Source: Melieria omissa (Eukaryota > Arthropoda > Insecta > Diptera > Ulidiidae). From it: DNA of 64,000 bases. Made by a program: the position numbers and the translations under genes. Every line of letters begins with the position of its first letter. The stretch's first letter is position 1. Location: positions 1,116,001 to 1,180,000 of the forward strand of contig OZ020270.1 in the NCBI GenBank assembly GCA_963971225.1, in the 5' to 3' direction. Below, piece after piece: positions 39,900-50,047 of this stretch. The notes under the pieces were generated by a model that saw only the letters and a list, made by a program, of their open reading frames with translations, was not told where the DNA came from and searched no databases.

Positions 39900-41724
39900 A
39901 AATTTTATTTTATTTTCTAACAATTAGTAATTGAAAGTTAAATTAATCAAAGATAAAATTAGAAAATTAGAAAATCAGAATTTAAATGTTTAATTAAATT
40001 TTTATTTTAAAATTAAATTTTTAATTTTAATTATTTGTGGGAATTTCTAAACAATATTTTTTTTAGCTTTTACTCTATTTCTATGAATTTTTAATGGAGA
40101 CAGAATTTCCTAATCATCATGATGGTTTCATATTCCACCAAATATTTGTCCTCTATGTCGTTTATCGTGGGTTCTCCACGGTCTGTAATACCTACGGTTT
40201 CCCAAACTTTTTTGATAACACTTAACTGTGTTTTAATGGTAATTTTAATTTCTTCTTTTTTCTCAAATGATATTTTGCTAAAAGGGAGTTTTCCTCCTCT
40301 TCTGCAGGACATCTCGACCCTGGTGGAGCGGCTTGCAACAGTGCGTCCCGTTTGCCTGAGCTACTAGGGGGCCTTTTTCTCCACACTTTTTTATCTTATT
40401 ATTCTACTTACTATAAATTACTTTTAAAATTTTTAATAAATTCCTTTTTTTTATTTTTTATTTCGTCCAACGAAAATTGTTTATACTTGAATTCCGTGTG
40501 AATCGCAAGTTCTTTTATTATGTTAAGAACAAAACAATGTTTCTTGTTTTTTAAGATTTGATCTTTTTATTATTTATTGTTTTATAAACTGGAGGGTCCC
40601 GTAGGAATCGTAGTTTCCGATATTTTCTGTTATTAAGTTTATTTTATGTTAGGCTTTATCTTAATTCTGAAAAATCGTATCTTAATTCTTAAATTTAACC
40701 TCCGACTCACATTAAGACTGCTATCGGCATAGGTAGCTCGTTCACTGCTCTGCTCTGCTGTGCTATGATCTGCTCTGCTGTGCTCGCTTTAGTATGTTAC
40801 TTGCGGTCTTTTCAAATAGAATAAAATCGTTTCGATGCGCTATCAGCGTTGCCTTTTCACGATAAGCGATATCACAACTGATCTTTTTTTTGATTCAGCA
40901 ATTCACACGCGCTCGCTTTATTCAACTTGTTGACGCGTTGCAATATAATTGGAAATTAACAAAAACTGTTTAATTACAATTAAATTGAATTGAAAAACAT
41001 TCTTTTTTAAGTATTTTTAATTGCTTTTGCCTTTGTGCTGCACACGATTTTAATTTTTTTTTATTTATTTTTTTTATTTTGTTTGTTTTTATTTCTATAT
41101 TTTATTTCTTTTAATGTGTTGAAAAAAATATTTTTTATTGGTATTAATTTTTAAATTTGTGTTGCACACGATTTTCGCATTTGTTTACTTTATATCTATA
41201 TTGTTAATTTATTGGTAATGTTTATTTTCATTATTTATTTCTATATTTTAGTTTTTAGGGTTGCAAATTTTTATTGTTTTCAATTGTTTTCAATTATTCT
41301 TAATTGCTTGTTCGTTGTTGCTAACAGTTTTTATTTTGATTGTATTCTGTTGTTTGTTTTCAATTTAACACATTTAACATTTAAAACTTGGCTCTTTCTG
41401 TCTTTTCACTTTCAAACATTCTCATCGCATTTTCTTTGCATGTTTATTTTGCTTTGCTTTTGCATTCAGGTGAAATATGTTTTTGCATTTTTATTTAATA
41501 TGTTACCAAGTTAGTATACGTGGTTATGAAGTTTGTTTTGTGTGTTTAGTTCTTCAAATGTTTTTAAAAAATTTTTTTAATTTATATTTTTTCCAAATTA
41601 ATCAATTTTATATAATTTTGGACACAAACACAAATTGTTTTATTTCGATAATTTTTTCACTAAGTTCCGAACCCACGGCCACTTTCACGATCGATCCTTT
41701 ATAAGGAAATTTTTTGCGCGCGTG
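39900..41724 (-). other. AT-rich leader of gypsy-clade provirus
   Basis: About 1.8 kb between PBS and gag, strongly A-rich on the coding strand. A 73-codon ORF (40,091-40,312, minus) has an acidic/basic mix but no recognised domain. A short TGCTCTGCTCTGCTGTGC microsatellite is at ~40,745-40,785. A patch near 40,590 (TGGAGGGTCCCGTAGGAATCG) resembles the errantivirus leader near 17,405 (TTGGAGGGTCCGGC). Confidence 0.6.
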
Positions 41725-41742
41725 GCCCCACGTTGGGCGCCA
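41725..41742 (-). promoter_or_regulatory. Primer binding site, tRNA-Lys type
   Basis: TGGCGCCCAACGTGGGGC on the minus strand, next to an AATT LTR end. This is the PBS type of Drosophila gypsy (tRNA-Lys). Confidence 0.85.
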
Positions 41743-42129
41743 ATTAAGCACGTTGGGTGCTATCACAGAATAAACAGTATACAGAAGGCGCATCTGAAAT
41801 AATTTTGCGATTTCATTTCAGACGCGGGCGGGAAGCAGCAAAAATTAGGAAAATGTATATTGAACCGAGAGAGTAAGCGCAAGCGAGCGGAGAGCCGCTT
41901 TGCGATGCTCTCTTGCATTCCCGCATTCATTCGATGGAATGTTGCTTTATTCTCATTTCGACAACAACACGCAATGTTGTTGTTTTCCGCAGCAAGCCAG
42001 CTTGGCTTTACTCGGGCACATTGAAATGGTGCTTGTTTTGGCAAAGCGATCGCTCAGTCACTTTTCCTATGCAAATTTTGCCTGTCCGCTTCTTGTTCTT
42101 GTTTGTAAAAAAAGCAAGCGCAGAGCGAG
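41742..42129 (-). repeat. 5' LTR-like sequence, truncated
   Basis: It starts at AATTAAGCACGTTGGGTGC beside the PBS and shares ACAGTATACAGAAGGCGCAT with other LTR-like pieces. The expected AGTTAAC start on the far side is not found; P-like terminal sequence begins at ~42,130. Confidence 0.6.
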
Positions 42130-42235
42130 CAGGTACCGGCAAATTTGTTTCTTGTCATAATCAATCGAATCTTCGACAAAGTCAATCCTAAGTAGCGCCA
42201 CTCTTTTTTGGCCGGACACTAGTGGCAGTGTTGCC
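42130..42235 (-). repeat. P-like 5' terminal fragment, inverted relative to copy 2
   Basis: The reverse complement contains GCCACTAGTGTCCGGCCA, then GGCGCTACTTAGGATTGACT. The same words occur in the same order at 49,110-49,235 just upstream of P-like copy 2. It may mark the 5' end of another P-like copy. Confidence 0.6.
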
Positions 42236-42401
42236 GCAAAAGCAGTGCTACCCCATAACGATTTTCTGTTGGTTTTGGGAGTAAATTTTATGCCTAATTT
42301 TCTGACTGCTCTTTCCAATCAAGAAATAAAGATATGTTTGAAAGATTAAATATTTTAATAAAACTGTAAAATTACTGGAGAAATACAATAGTTATTACCA
42401 C

Positions 42402-42761
42402 TGTTAAACGCTGCAGGTTGCCGGGTCGAGCTGCGACAAATTAAAACACTGTACTTCACTTCTGAAACTAGACTAACGCTCCGGTCGCCCGGAGCCTTTA
42501 TTTATATTATTCCTTATTTCCTATTACCTACTTATTTACATTATATTTCTTATCCTAAAAATTACCTGCGCATACACATACTTAGGTAGCATGACCCAAC
42601 GTGCCTGGCAGTCTATATACACAGCACGATAAGACCATACCAACACCACATGCTGGCCACACGCTCTTATCGTGCCTGCTACTTGAATTCTTGCAGCGGT
42701 CACCACTTGATAAGTGCAACCAGATGTTGGTTATCTTGTGGTGCCGTTGCAAGATTCAACA
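42402..42761 (-). repeat. 3' LTR of BEL/Pao element
   Basis: 360 bp, TGTTGAATCTTG...GCGTTTAACA on the minus strand. A purine-rich tract (AACGGGGGCAATA) precedes it and fits a polypurine primer. Confidence 0.95.
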
Positions 42762-44175
42762 TATTGCCCCCGTTGAAAGGAGTAGCCTTTCAACATAAAA
42801 CATAAGGTTTTCTTAACCTCCTAAACATATTAGCGCTAGGGCAGCAGCGGGCAGCGATGTTGACCTCAGCTTCCTGACCTTCCAAGCACTGGTTACTGCT
42901 GGTGTTGCAACCGCTGGTTGTCAACTGGGATCTGCAATCTCTTCACCTTTCAATTTCGCATCTTAACTCCAGCTACTTGACCCCTGGCCGCTAAGTGCTG
43001 ATGTTGGTTGTCCGCATCATAAACCACGTCTGCTTCCTTCATCAGAGCCATTTTCGCCCGGGCAGGCTGTCTCACGCTTCTGCGCGATCTTGGAGTTCCT
43101 CCATTTCTCGTTGATGAACTTGAACGATTTTCTTCGTGCTGACGTATTTGTCACACAACGAATTAGCGCTGACTGGACGGGCCCAGATGCCCTCCCGCAG
43201 GCGATTGTCCACCTTGGTGGGAATCTCATCGCCCTCAATGTTGTCAAGGTTGCCGTACTCAGGATCAATTGGAAGAGAAACTTCTTCTTCCTCCTGAGTT
43301 TGTTCGGCACCCACCATATTCCTCTAGCTTTGCGGCTTTTGCGCTTTCAGCCTTTTTAGGAATTGGTTCCTTTTTCATCTTTTGGGCCAGACGAGTTCCT
43401 TATAGCGTTATGCCTGCGCTCACTGAACTTGTGGCTGCATTCTTTCAATGACCGACAACCAGTCAATGCGAGTTGACATCAGTACGCGCAGCAACCTTCT
43501 TGCTGCACGAATTACACTTCGAGTGCAGGAAGCTTCTTCAGCTGCCGATGGCCGTCGAACTTGCGATGGACTGCACATGTTGCAGTTTCCCATATGACTC
43601 TGCTTGGTCTTGTCGATGCGTTGGTACTCCTTCATGGCTGCATTTCTCACACGGTCCCACGGTGTTCAACTTGAGCCACGCTGCCCTGCTCTTATAACTT
43701 CTCCCTGACTTATCTTTTACCAAGTGAGATTATAATTAACATTCCATCTTATACTAGCCAGTTTTTTAATTCTGGCTGTTTTCCTTATTCTTAAACTCTT
43801 AGTAACATTTTGTTTCTTTATACATTTTCCTTTAATTTAACATTCGCCCTTTTAATTTCATTTAAATGAAATTTTAAATTTGCCGATTTATCTATAAATT
43901 TATATTTAATAAATCGTATAACTCCTTAACTTCATAACTTTAAATTGCCTTTTAATTATAATTTAGTAATTATATTTTTTAAAACTTGTAGTAGGAAAAG
44001 GATAAGCCGCATTTAAGTCGCCTGATCCTTGCGTCTACTATGTCACCAAGACCATTTTCAGCGAAACTGGCCTTGGACACCCTGCCCCCCTGCAATTTAT
44101 TGCAGACCAACCATTCCTTGCGGAGGATCGCACCTCGTTACTCTGTCGGTTAGTGGCCTGAGTAACATTTGGTTT
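42762..44175 (-). other. Unassigned interior of BEL/Pao derivative
   Basis: 1.4 kb between the fusion ORF and the 3' LTR. 43,740-44,030 is AT-rich. 43,000-43,730 is GC-richer, with overlapping short minus-strand ORFs. One encodes an acidic 81-residue peptide (AEQTQEEEEVSLPIDPE...), another a Cys-containing 61-residue peptide. None resembles an integrase core or RT to me. It could be eroded pol or captured sequence. Confidence 0.5.
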
Positions 44176-46596
44176 CTAATTTGGACAACTATAGCACGCG
44201 CGTACAACTTGCGCTGCTATTTGTCTTCCTCGCAGCGGCCAATATTTTTCCCGCGTGAGTTCTAGCAACTCTTTTGCTCCAACATGCTGGTTCTCTTTGT
44301 GTATATCTGAAAATATCGATTTGGTTAAACAACCTGTGTCTGGTAATAAAATTGGAAGCTTCGTGCCATCCGACATCGCCGTATTTTGCGATCGAACACC
44401 TACTCGAATGATTCCATCTTCACCTAAAATTGGAGATAAAGCGGTTAGTTTTGATGATCTTTTTACCGTTTTGCCTTCCTTTAACTTTTCAATTTCTTCA
44501 GATAAGTACCTGTGCTGCTCTTTTCTTATTAAGGTTTCCATTTCCTTATTATTTTTTGTTAATCTGTGTTTCACTGTTCCACAGTCCTTTACCTTAGGCT
44601 TAATTGGCGCAGCTCCAATTACAACCCAACCAAATGCCGTGTTCTCCATATAAAGACTCGAGCTCAAATACTTTTTCTTTTCGTTCTTTAATATGGTCCC
44701 TATCACTTCAGCCCCTAGTAATATGTCTATTTGATTTGGGGTATGAAATTTCGGGTCGGCTAAAGGAGTTCCTTTTAGGAGATTAGATATCTCAATCTTT
44801 TCCCCTGGTAAATTTGGAGTAATTTTTGGAAGAACCATTGACTCAACTTTGATTTTGAAATCATTGTGAGATGATTTAACTTCCACCATTACTTCCTCCT
44901 TTACTTTTGATTTCGTACCTGAAACCCCTTCTATGATTGTGTTTGCCCTTTTTGTTTTAAATCCTAATTTGTGTCTTAACTGTTCCGTGATGAAACTTCC
45001 CTGGGAACAGTTGTCCAACACAGCTCTTGCTGTTATGTATTTGCCTTGGTGGTTTTTTATTTGCACCAAGGCCGTTGCCAGTAATATGCGCTTCTTATTG
45101 CTACCTATCGCTAACGCAACATTCGGTTTACTACTACCGAAGTTGTCATTATGCAGCAGCGTGTGGTGTGCTTTCTTGCATTTTTGGCAAGGTTCCACCT
45201 CACAGCTTTTGAAGAAATGCCCTTTCCTTAGGCACTTGGTGCATATACCATTTTCCAGTGCTACTTTAACTCGCTTTTCTACTGCGAGTTTTTTAAACTC
45301 GTCACAGTGGAACAACTTATGTGCACTGTCACAACCTAATAAACATTTTCTTTCATTATTTTGAGTCTTATTAGTTTCCTTTTGAAAACCTACACCTATA
45401 TTTGGCAACTCGACTCTATTAGCATTCAACCGCTCACTTCCTTCAAGTGCTTTGAACTGCTTTTCGAGAAATGCCAAAAGATTTTCTATTGATGGTACTT
45501 CTGTTGAATCTGGCAAGGATTCCTCGTACCGAACCTTTGTGTGTGAGTCTAGCTTCCTCACAATTATGAAGTGAATGAGCGCCTCTTTGATTTCAGTATC
45601 TGAAAGCTTAGTAGCCTCTAACGCTCTCAGATTAGCCGACACTGTGTCGTGCAACTCCTTTAGTTCCGCAGGAGAACGAGAACATATTTGCCTGGCGTCC
45701 AGCAAATTCCTAAACATATTAGATGTTATTTGCCTTTTATCAGAATATCTCCTCTGAAGAATATTCCACGCCACGTTAAAGTTCGCACCACTTATACCTA
45801 AGTGATCAACCAACCTTAACGCCTCACCCCTTAAATATGATTTCAATGCAATCATTTTATGGGTGTCTCCCACATTTCTCTGGAAGAATATTTCAGTGAA
45901 AATATCCCTAAACGATATCCACTTACTATAATCCCCACTGAATATGGGAATCTGAATTTGAGGCAGGCTATATGGCAAGGGAGGAGGCACATTTTGCTCG
46001 AATAGCTTTTTCTCCTCCTCTTCTGCCACAATATGAGACCCTTTGTCCATTAGGATCTCATATTCTTCGCACAACTCGTCCTCTCCAAAGAACTCATTGT
46101 ACTCGAACTTAAGATCTGTCGCACGGTCCTCGAACTTGTGCAACCGCGACAGATCTTTACATCCCATTTGGATGCGTTCGTGACACCTTCTTAATTCCTT
46201 TAAGGTGCCCTGAAACTTTGCTTGAACCAATGCGGCTTGGTCCCTTTGACGTTCCGCCGACACCGATTTGACCTTACTGTCAGTTCGCACTTCCTTATTT
46301 TCAAATGGAGAACTGACCGCGCCCTTCCCTAATCTTGCCTCTACCTCACCTACTCTTTTAACTGTACTCTCGTACAACGCCTGAACTTTATCAAAGTATT
46401 TCTTTTCGAAATACACTTTGTACTCCTTTAGCGCTTGCTTGGGAGTTAAAATACAGTGATTCGCTGTTAATTCCTCGAACAACGAATTTAACTGCATTTG
46501 AAGCACTTCATTCCTGCCCTCAGCGTTCAGCTGGTTGCAGATGCTAAGAATAGCATCGCCAAGCTCTTCCTGTTTCTTTAGCATTTGTTTTTCCAT
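44176..46596 (-). CDS. gag-pol: BEL/Pao Gag-protease-integrase N-terminus fusion ORF (RT/RNase H missing)
   Basis: 806 codons, intact, start at 46,596. Residues ~1-200 are coiled coil. QIPIFSGDYSKWISFRDIF (~220) opens the DUF1759-type Gag core (LVDHLGISGANFNVAWNIL; RYSDKRQITSNMF). Two zinc-binding segments follow (CTKCLRKGHFFKSC; CQKCKKAHHTLLH). A retroviral-like protease has LDNCSQGSFI, where related BEL proteases (DUF1758) often have D-S/T-G-S. Normally RT would follow TAFGWVVIGAAP. Here, within ~40 codons, the chain passes into the integrase N-terminus (LTALSPILGEDGIIRVG; LLELTREKYWPLRGR; VVRACYSC) and stops. The junction is in frame. Confidence 0.92.
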   Translation of the reverse strand: MEKQMLKKQEELGDAILSICNQLNAEGRNEVLQMQLNSLFEELTANHCILTPKQALKEYKVYFEKKYFDKVQALYESTVKRVGEVEARLGKGAVSSPFENKEVRTDSKVKSVSAERQRDQAALVQAKFQGTLKELRRCHERIQMGCKDLSRLHKFEDRATDLKFEYNEFFGEDELCEEYEILMDKGSHIVAEEEEKKLFEQNVPPPLPYSLPQIQIPIFSGDYSKWISFRDIFTEIFFQRNVGDTHKMIALKSYLRGEALRLVDHLGISGANFNVAWNILQRRYSDKRQITSNMFRNLLDARQICSRSPAELKELHDTVSANLRALEATKLSDTEIKEALIHFIIVRKLDSHTKVRYEESLPDSTEVPSIENLLAFLEKQFKALEGSERLNANRVELPNIGVGFQKETNKTQNNERKCLLGCDSAHKLFHCDEFKKLAVEKRVKVALENGICTKCLRKGHFFKSCEVEPCQKCKKAHHTLLHNDNFGSSKPNVALAIGSNKKRILLATALVQIKNHQGKYITARAVLDNCSQGSFITEQLRHKLGFKTKRANTIIEGVSGTKSKVKEEVMVEVKSSHNDFKIKVESMVLPKITPNLPGEKIEISNLLKGTPLADPKFHTPNQIDILLGAEVIGTILKNEKKKYLSSSLYMENTAFGWVVIGAAPIKPKVKDCGTVKHRLTKNNKEMETLIRKEQHRYLSEEIEKLKEGKTVKRSSKLTALSPILGEDGIIRVGVRSQNTAMSDGTKLPILLPDTGCLTKSIFSDIHKENQHVGAKELLELTREKYWPLRGRQIAAQVVRACYSCPN

Positions 46597-46671
46597 CTTG
46601 TAATTACTCTTTTTTTCAACAATAATTTTAATTACTTTACTTTCCTAATTTGTATCACTTACCAGTCGGTA

Positions 46672-46689
46672 CGTGTCCTGGGGTCACCA
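46672..46689 (-). promoter_or_regulatory. Candidate primer binding site of BEL/Pao element
   Basis: TGGTGACCCCAGGACACG on the minus strand, two bases inside the 5' LTR. The primer tRNA is not identified. Confidence 0.6.
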
Positions 46690-46691
46690 AT

Positions 46692-47051
46692 TGTTAAACG
46701 CTGCAGGTTGCCGGGTCGAGCTGCGACAAATTAAAACACTGTACTTCACTTCTGAAACTAGACTAACGCTCCGGTCGCCCGGAGCCTTTATTTATATTAT
46801 TCCTTATTTCCTATTACCTACTTATTTACATTATATTTCTTATCCTAAAAATTACCTGCGCATACACATACTTAGGTAGCATGACCCAACGTGCCTGGCA
46901 GTCTAAATACACAGCACGATAAGACCATACCAACACCACATGCTGGCCACACGCTCTTATCGTGCCTACTACTTGAATTCTTGCAGCGGTCACCACTTGA
47001 TAAGTGCAACCAGATGTTGGTTATCTTGTGGTGCCGTTGCAAGATTCAACA
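46692..47051 (-). repeat. 5' LTR of BEL/Pao element
   Basis: 360 bp, the same length as the 3' LTR. Visible differences are GTCTAAATAC for GTCTATATAC and GCCTACTACTT for GCCTGCTACTT. Confidence 0.95.
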
Positions 47052-47056
47052 ACCAC

Positions 47057-47692
47057 AATTGATTAAAATAGACAACATTTGAATAAAAATTTCAGTTTTT
47101 CTTTCCCACAAATAATTTCATGATAAAAACATAAAACATTCTGAATCAATATCAAGGTAATTTTGTTATTGTACAAGGTAAAATGCGAACGACCAAGTTT
47201 CTTGCAATAAATTATTTCAAAATTTGTGTGTTATAGTAATGTCGTGCATCTTCAGAGCTCTCAATACGTACTAAATATATGTTTTTATTCATTTTGATTG
47301 GTAATATAAACTCACAACACGATAATTTAATCAAAAGATGATGAATGTGTTCAGGAGAACATTTTCGTATTCATTATTAAATTTCTTTGATGCGACTGAA
47401 CTGAATGAAATAATTTTAATGAAATCATAATCATTACAAACATTTCCCATCTAAATACATTTCTATATTCACCACCGATAACAAAAATTTCAACCCTGTC
47501 TTATAATAATTTGACCACTTTCACCACAAAATGTGCAAATTTCACCACCAAGGTAAAAATGAAATGTCATTTTTCATTAAATTGCTGAAAAGGAAAATTT
47601 TTCGCAACGATACACATATATTGGAATTGCATCCATCAGGTTTTCTATATCGAGTTTTCGTGGCACATCGTTGACATGAGTATTTTGTGTTG
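47057..47692 (+). other. AT-rich flank, possibly intron of the ABHD12-like fragment
   Basis: No ORF or repeat recognised. It ends in a splice-acceptor-like TTTTGTGTTGCAG directly before the coding similarity. It may be host intron DNA into which the BEL element jumped. Confidence 0.5.
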
Positions 47693-48412
47693 CAGGAACT
47701 TCCGGAAGCCCGGAATATGACCGATGACGATGGGGCGCTAACCCATTTTTAGAACACTGTGACGCAGGTGACGCCCGACAACGAGGAGAACTTCTACGAG
47801 CACCTGCTGAAGGTGCCCGGCGTCGTAATGCTCTAACTGAACGGAAATACGGGGTCACGCGGCGCCGGCCATCGCGTCGACACGTACAAGCTGCTGCGCA
47901 AGCTCGGCTACCACGTGCTCTCGCTGGACTATCGCGGCTATGGCGATTCGGATCAGGTCTCGCCCACCGAGGAGCGTGTTGTGCGCGATGCCATCGCCGT
48001 CTACAAGTACATCACCTCAGTGACCTCGAACCCGGTGTTTATCTGGGGCCATTCGCTGGGCACCGGTATGGCGAGTAACTTGTGTGCACTACTACTACGC
48101 GGGTGGGTTTTCTTGTACTCATTTTCCCATTGATTATGCTAAAATATTGCAAGTATATTTTGTTCCGTGTGCCTGCAGACGTTCAAAGATCTGCCCTGGT
48201 TTGATTTAACCATTGAACGACCCATGTACCCCAATTCGCTGCGCTTCGAAACGGATAAGCAGATTGGTGAATTTAAGCAGACAGTGATGATTCTCCATGC
48301 CGAGGATGACTCTGAGGTGCCATTCGAACTGGGATATAAGCTGTATCGCACAGCGCTGAATACGCGTGGCTTGGGTCGGAGTTTCGATTCTGGTCGAAAG
48401 ATTTGTGAATAA
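47693..48412 (+). pseudogene. ABHD12-like (lysophosphatidylserine lipase) gene fragment
   Basis: Exon-like part 1 (47,693-~48,105) encodes NGNTGSRGAGHRVDTYKLL, RKLGYHVLSLDYRGYGDSDQ and the nucleophile elbow GHSLGTG (GxSxG), typical of ABHD12-type alpha/beta hydrolases. It has two in-frame stops (TAG 47,750-47,752; TAA 47,834-47,836, where a Tyr is expected before L-H/N-GNTGS). An intron-like GT...CTGCAG gap leads to part 2 (48,180-48,412): FKDLPWFDLTIERPMYPNSL and VMILHAEDDSEVPFELGYKL, with the catalytic Asp region. The exon between (the SPFTN-type segment after the Ser) and the final catalytic His are missing. Retained introns show a DNA-level copy and not a retrocopy. It is clearly more GC-rich than its surroundings. 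Confidence 0.88.
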
Positions 48413-49104
48413 CTACAGCAATGCAAAATATTGAGCATTAACCACAACAGCAGCAACAACAATAATCGATTGTCGACGTGTGCGACGCGGTGCAGCTCTT
48501 TAGAGGCCGTTTTTATGCAGGTGCATTTGGTATTAGCTTTGCTGGAAATTGATGCTTTTGCGAATTAAAATTAATAATTGAAGGCTAGCAAATTGTTAAA
48601 CTTATAAATTTTGAGTTGAAGAAAAAGCGATCAAACTTTGTGGAAAGCAAAGTGCATATTTTTTCCATTGTCCTGGCAACTGCAACTGAATAAATGAATA
48701 AAAATGAAAGTATGCAGAGTTTGTTCCTACATAAAATTATGAATTAAATTTTTGCAAAATTTTAAACAAAACATATAACTTTATATCATGATACAATAAA
48801 ATACAATATATTTTTGTATCATGAGTTTATATTAAGAATACCATTTGAATTTCATTTGCAACTGACAATGACTTGTGAATATATATAACGAAGGCAGATT
48901 TGCTCTTGAATAACAAATGAAATAAATTAAATTTGTTCATAAATTTTGGTAAAAACCAAAAAATTTATGAGAATTTTATTTAGCTTTCTTTTCTCTGGTT
49001 ATACCAACATAAAAAGTAAGCGGTTCCTTTATAAAATCGTCTTAAATTACGTTTAAGAAATTCATAGAAACTGCAATTTTTTCAGTATTTTTCACGTACA
49101 CGCA
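48413..49104. other. AT-rich stretch, nothing recognised
   Basis: Contains CAACAGCAGCAACAACAATAA just after the pseudogene, then AT-rich sequence with AATAAA-type words. No gene or repeat family recognised. Confidence 0.5.
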
Positions 49105-49308
49105 ATCCTGCCACTAGTGTCCGGCCATCGTGGTGAGCTCAGTTTTACACGTGAACAACAACAATTTGACAGTTCTTGTCATACAAAATCGACGTCTGGT
49201 TGTCAAAGAGAGGCGCTACTTAGGATTTACTTTGTCTTCGAGCTGAATGGTCGTTTTTCTTTTCATGATGCGCTTAGATTAATTGATATTAAATTTTGCA
49301 AATATTTA

Positions 49309-49444
49309 GACGTGGTTGATCCCAAATAAAAATTTTTACAAATATTTTTACGAGGCTAGTTCCAAGTAAAATTATTTGTATACATTTTGACGTGGTTGAT
49401 TCCAATTTTGAATTTTTTTGCAATTGTTTTGACGTGGTTGATCC
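49309..49444 (+). promoter_or_regulatory. Three GACGTGGTTGATCC-type boxes (P-like copy 2)
   Basis: GACGTGGTTGATCC begins at 49,309; GACGTGGTTGATTCC at 49,389; GACGTGGTTGATCC at 49,431. All are in the same orientation as in copy 1, 80-220 bp upstream of the THAP start codon. A degenerate fourth (TACGAGGCTAGTTCC) is near 49,349. Confidence 0.75.
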
Positions 49445-49525
49445 AAATTAGTTAGTTGATCCTTTCCTTGGTTATTATATTACTTTTGATTTGGCATATT
49501 CACTGATTTTACTAGTATACGAAAA

Positions 49526-49786
49526 ATGGATCCTGCTCCGTGTAAAAATTTATTACCCCGGGTGGGTAAAAATTTAATAAAGTCAGGGCTTCAATGCTGC
49601 ATAGCATGTTGCCGAAAATCTAGACGGGATGATGAACAACTTAAGATGTTTAAATTTCCGCCCTATGACTCAGCTATGGGCCAAATTTGGCGAGAAAAAT
49701 GTAGCATTAAAACTAAAGAATACAGCAAACCATTATTTATATGCGTTAATCACTTCTCAAGTTCTGACATTGGGAAAAAATATTAA
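49526..49786 (+). pseudogene. P-like transposase, THAP DNA-binding domain
   Basis: The start at 49,526 (MDPAPCKN) gives 86 codons. The C2CH THAP finger is complete: CCIACCRKSRRD, FKFPPYDSAMGQIWREKC, then ICVNHFSSSD. A stop at 49,784 ends the ORF, but homologous sequence continues in other frames (Ser/Arg-rich, then a Lys-rich coiled segment at 49,930-50,030) into the catalytic region at 50,048. Inactive as an intact transposase. Confidence 0.85.
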
Positions 49787-50047
49787 AAATCTGGAGCAGT
49801 TCCTGTATTTAATTTGGAAAATGTTGAAGAAACTTATGAGTTTTCAGAGCCCGATTGTTCAACTAGAAAGAGACGAAAAAGTGAGTCCGTAGATGGGCAT
49901 TGCAATAATTGCTCATCATATGCTAAATCCGTAAATTTTTACAGGAAGAAACATTACAACATGTTGGCAAAATACAGAAACATAAAAAACTAGAAGAAAT
50001 TACCAAAAAAGTCAGAAGTACTCCAACGTATCGACTCTTATGATAGC

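Larger units (their letters stand above)
29003..42129 (-). mobile_element. Gypsy-clade errantivirus provirus, interrupted by LINE and MITE
   Basis: Read right to left: LTR-like end and tRNA-Lys-type PBS (41,725-41,742), long AT-rich leader, gag (39,371-38,083), protease, RT, RNase H, [LINE insertion 32,184-36,379], integrase, env (to 29,445) and 3' LTR (29,434-29,003). Gag resembles Drosophila gypsy Gag, and the PBS matches gypsy's. Gag and pol carry several frameshifts and stops; env is open. The far end of the 5' LTR is replaced near 42,130 by P-like sequence. Confidence 0.85.
42402..47051 (-). mobile_element. BEL/Pao retrotransposon, RT-deleted derivative, recent insertion
   Basis: 4,650 bp with two 360-bp LTRs differing at only two visible positions, and a perfect 5-bp target duplication ACCAC (42,397-42,401; 47,052-47,056). 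One 806-codon ORF joins Gag and protease directly to the integrase N-terminus. RT, RNase H and the integrase core are absent. BEL assignment rests on the DUF1759-type Gag, the zinc knuckle and the 5-bp duplication. Its youth together with missing enzymes means it was mobilised by proteins from intact relatives. Confidence 0.93.

Noticed and set aside
40091..40312. 73-codon ORF in the gypsy-clade leader as a new accessory gene
   Set aside because: No recognised domain, no second copy in the window for comparison, and AT-rich leader DNA readily gives such ORFs by chance.
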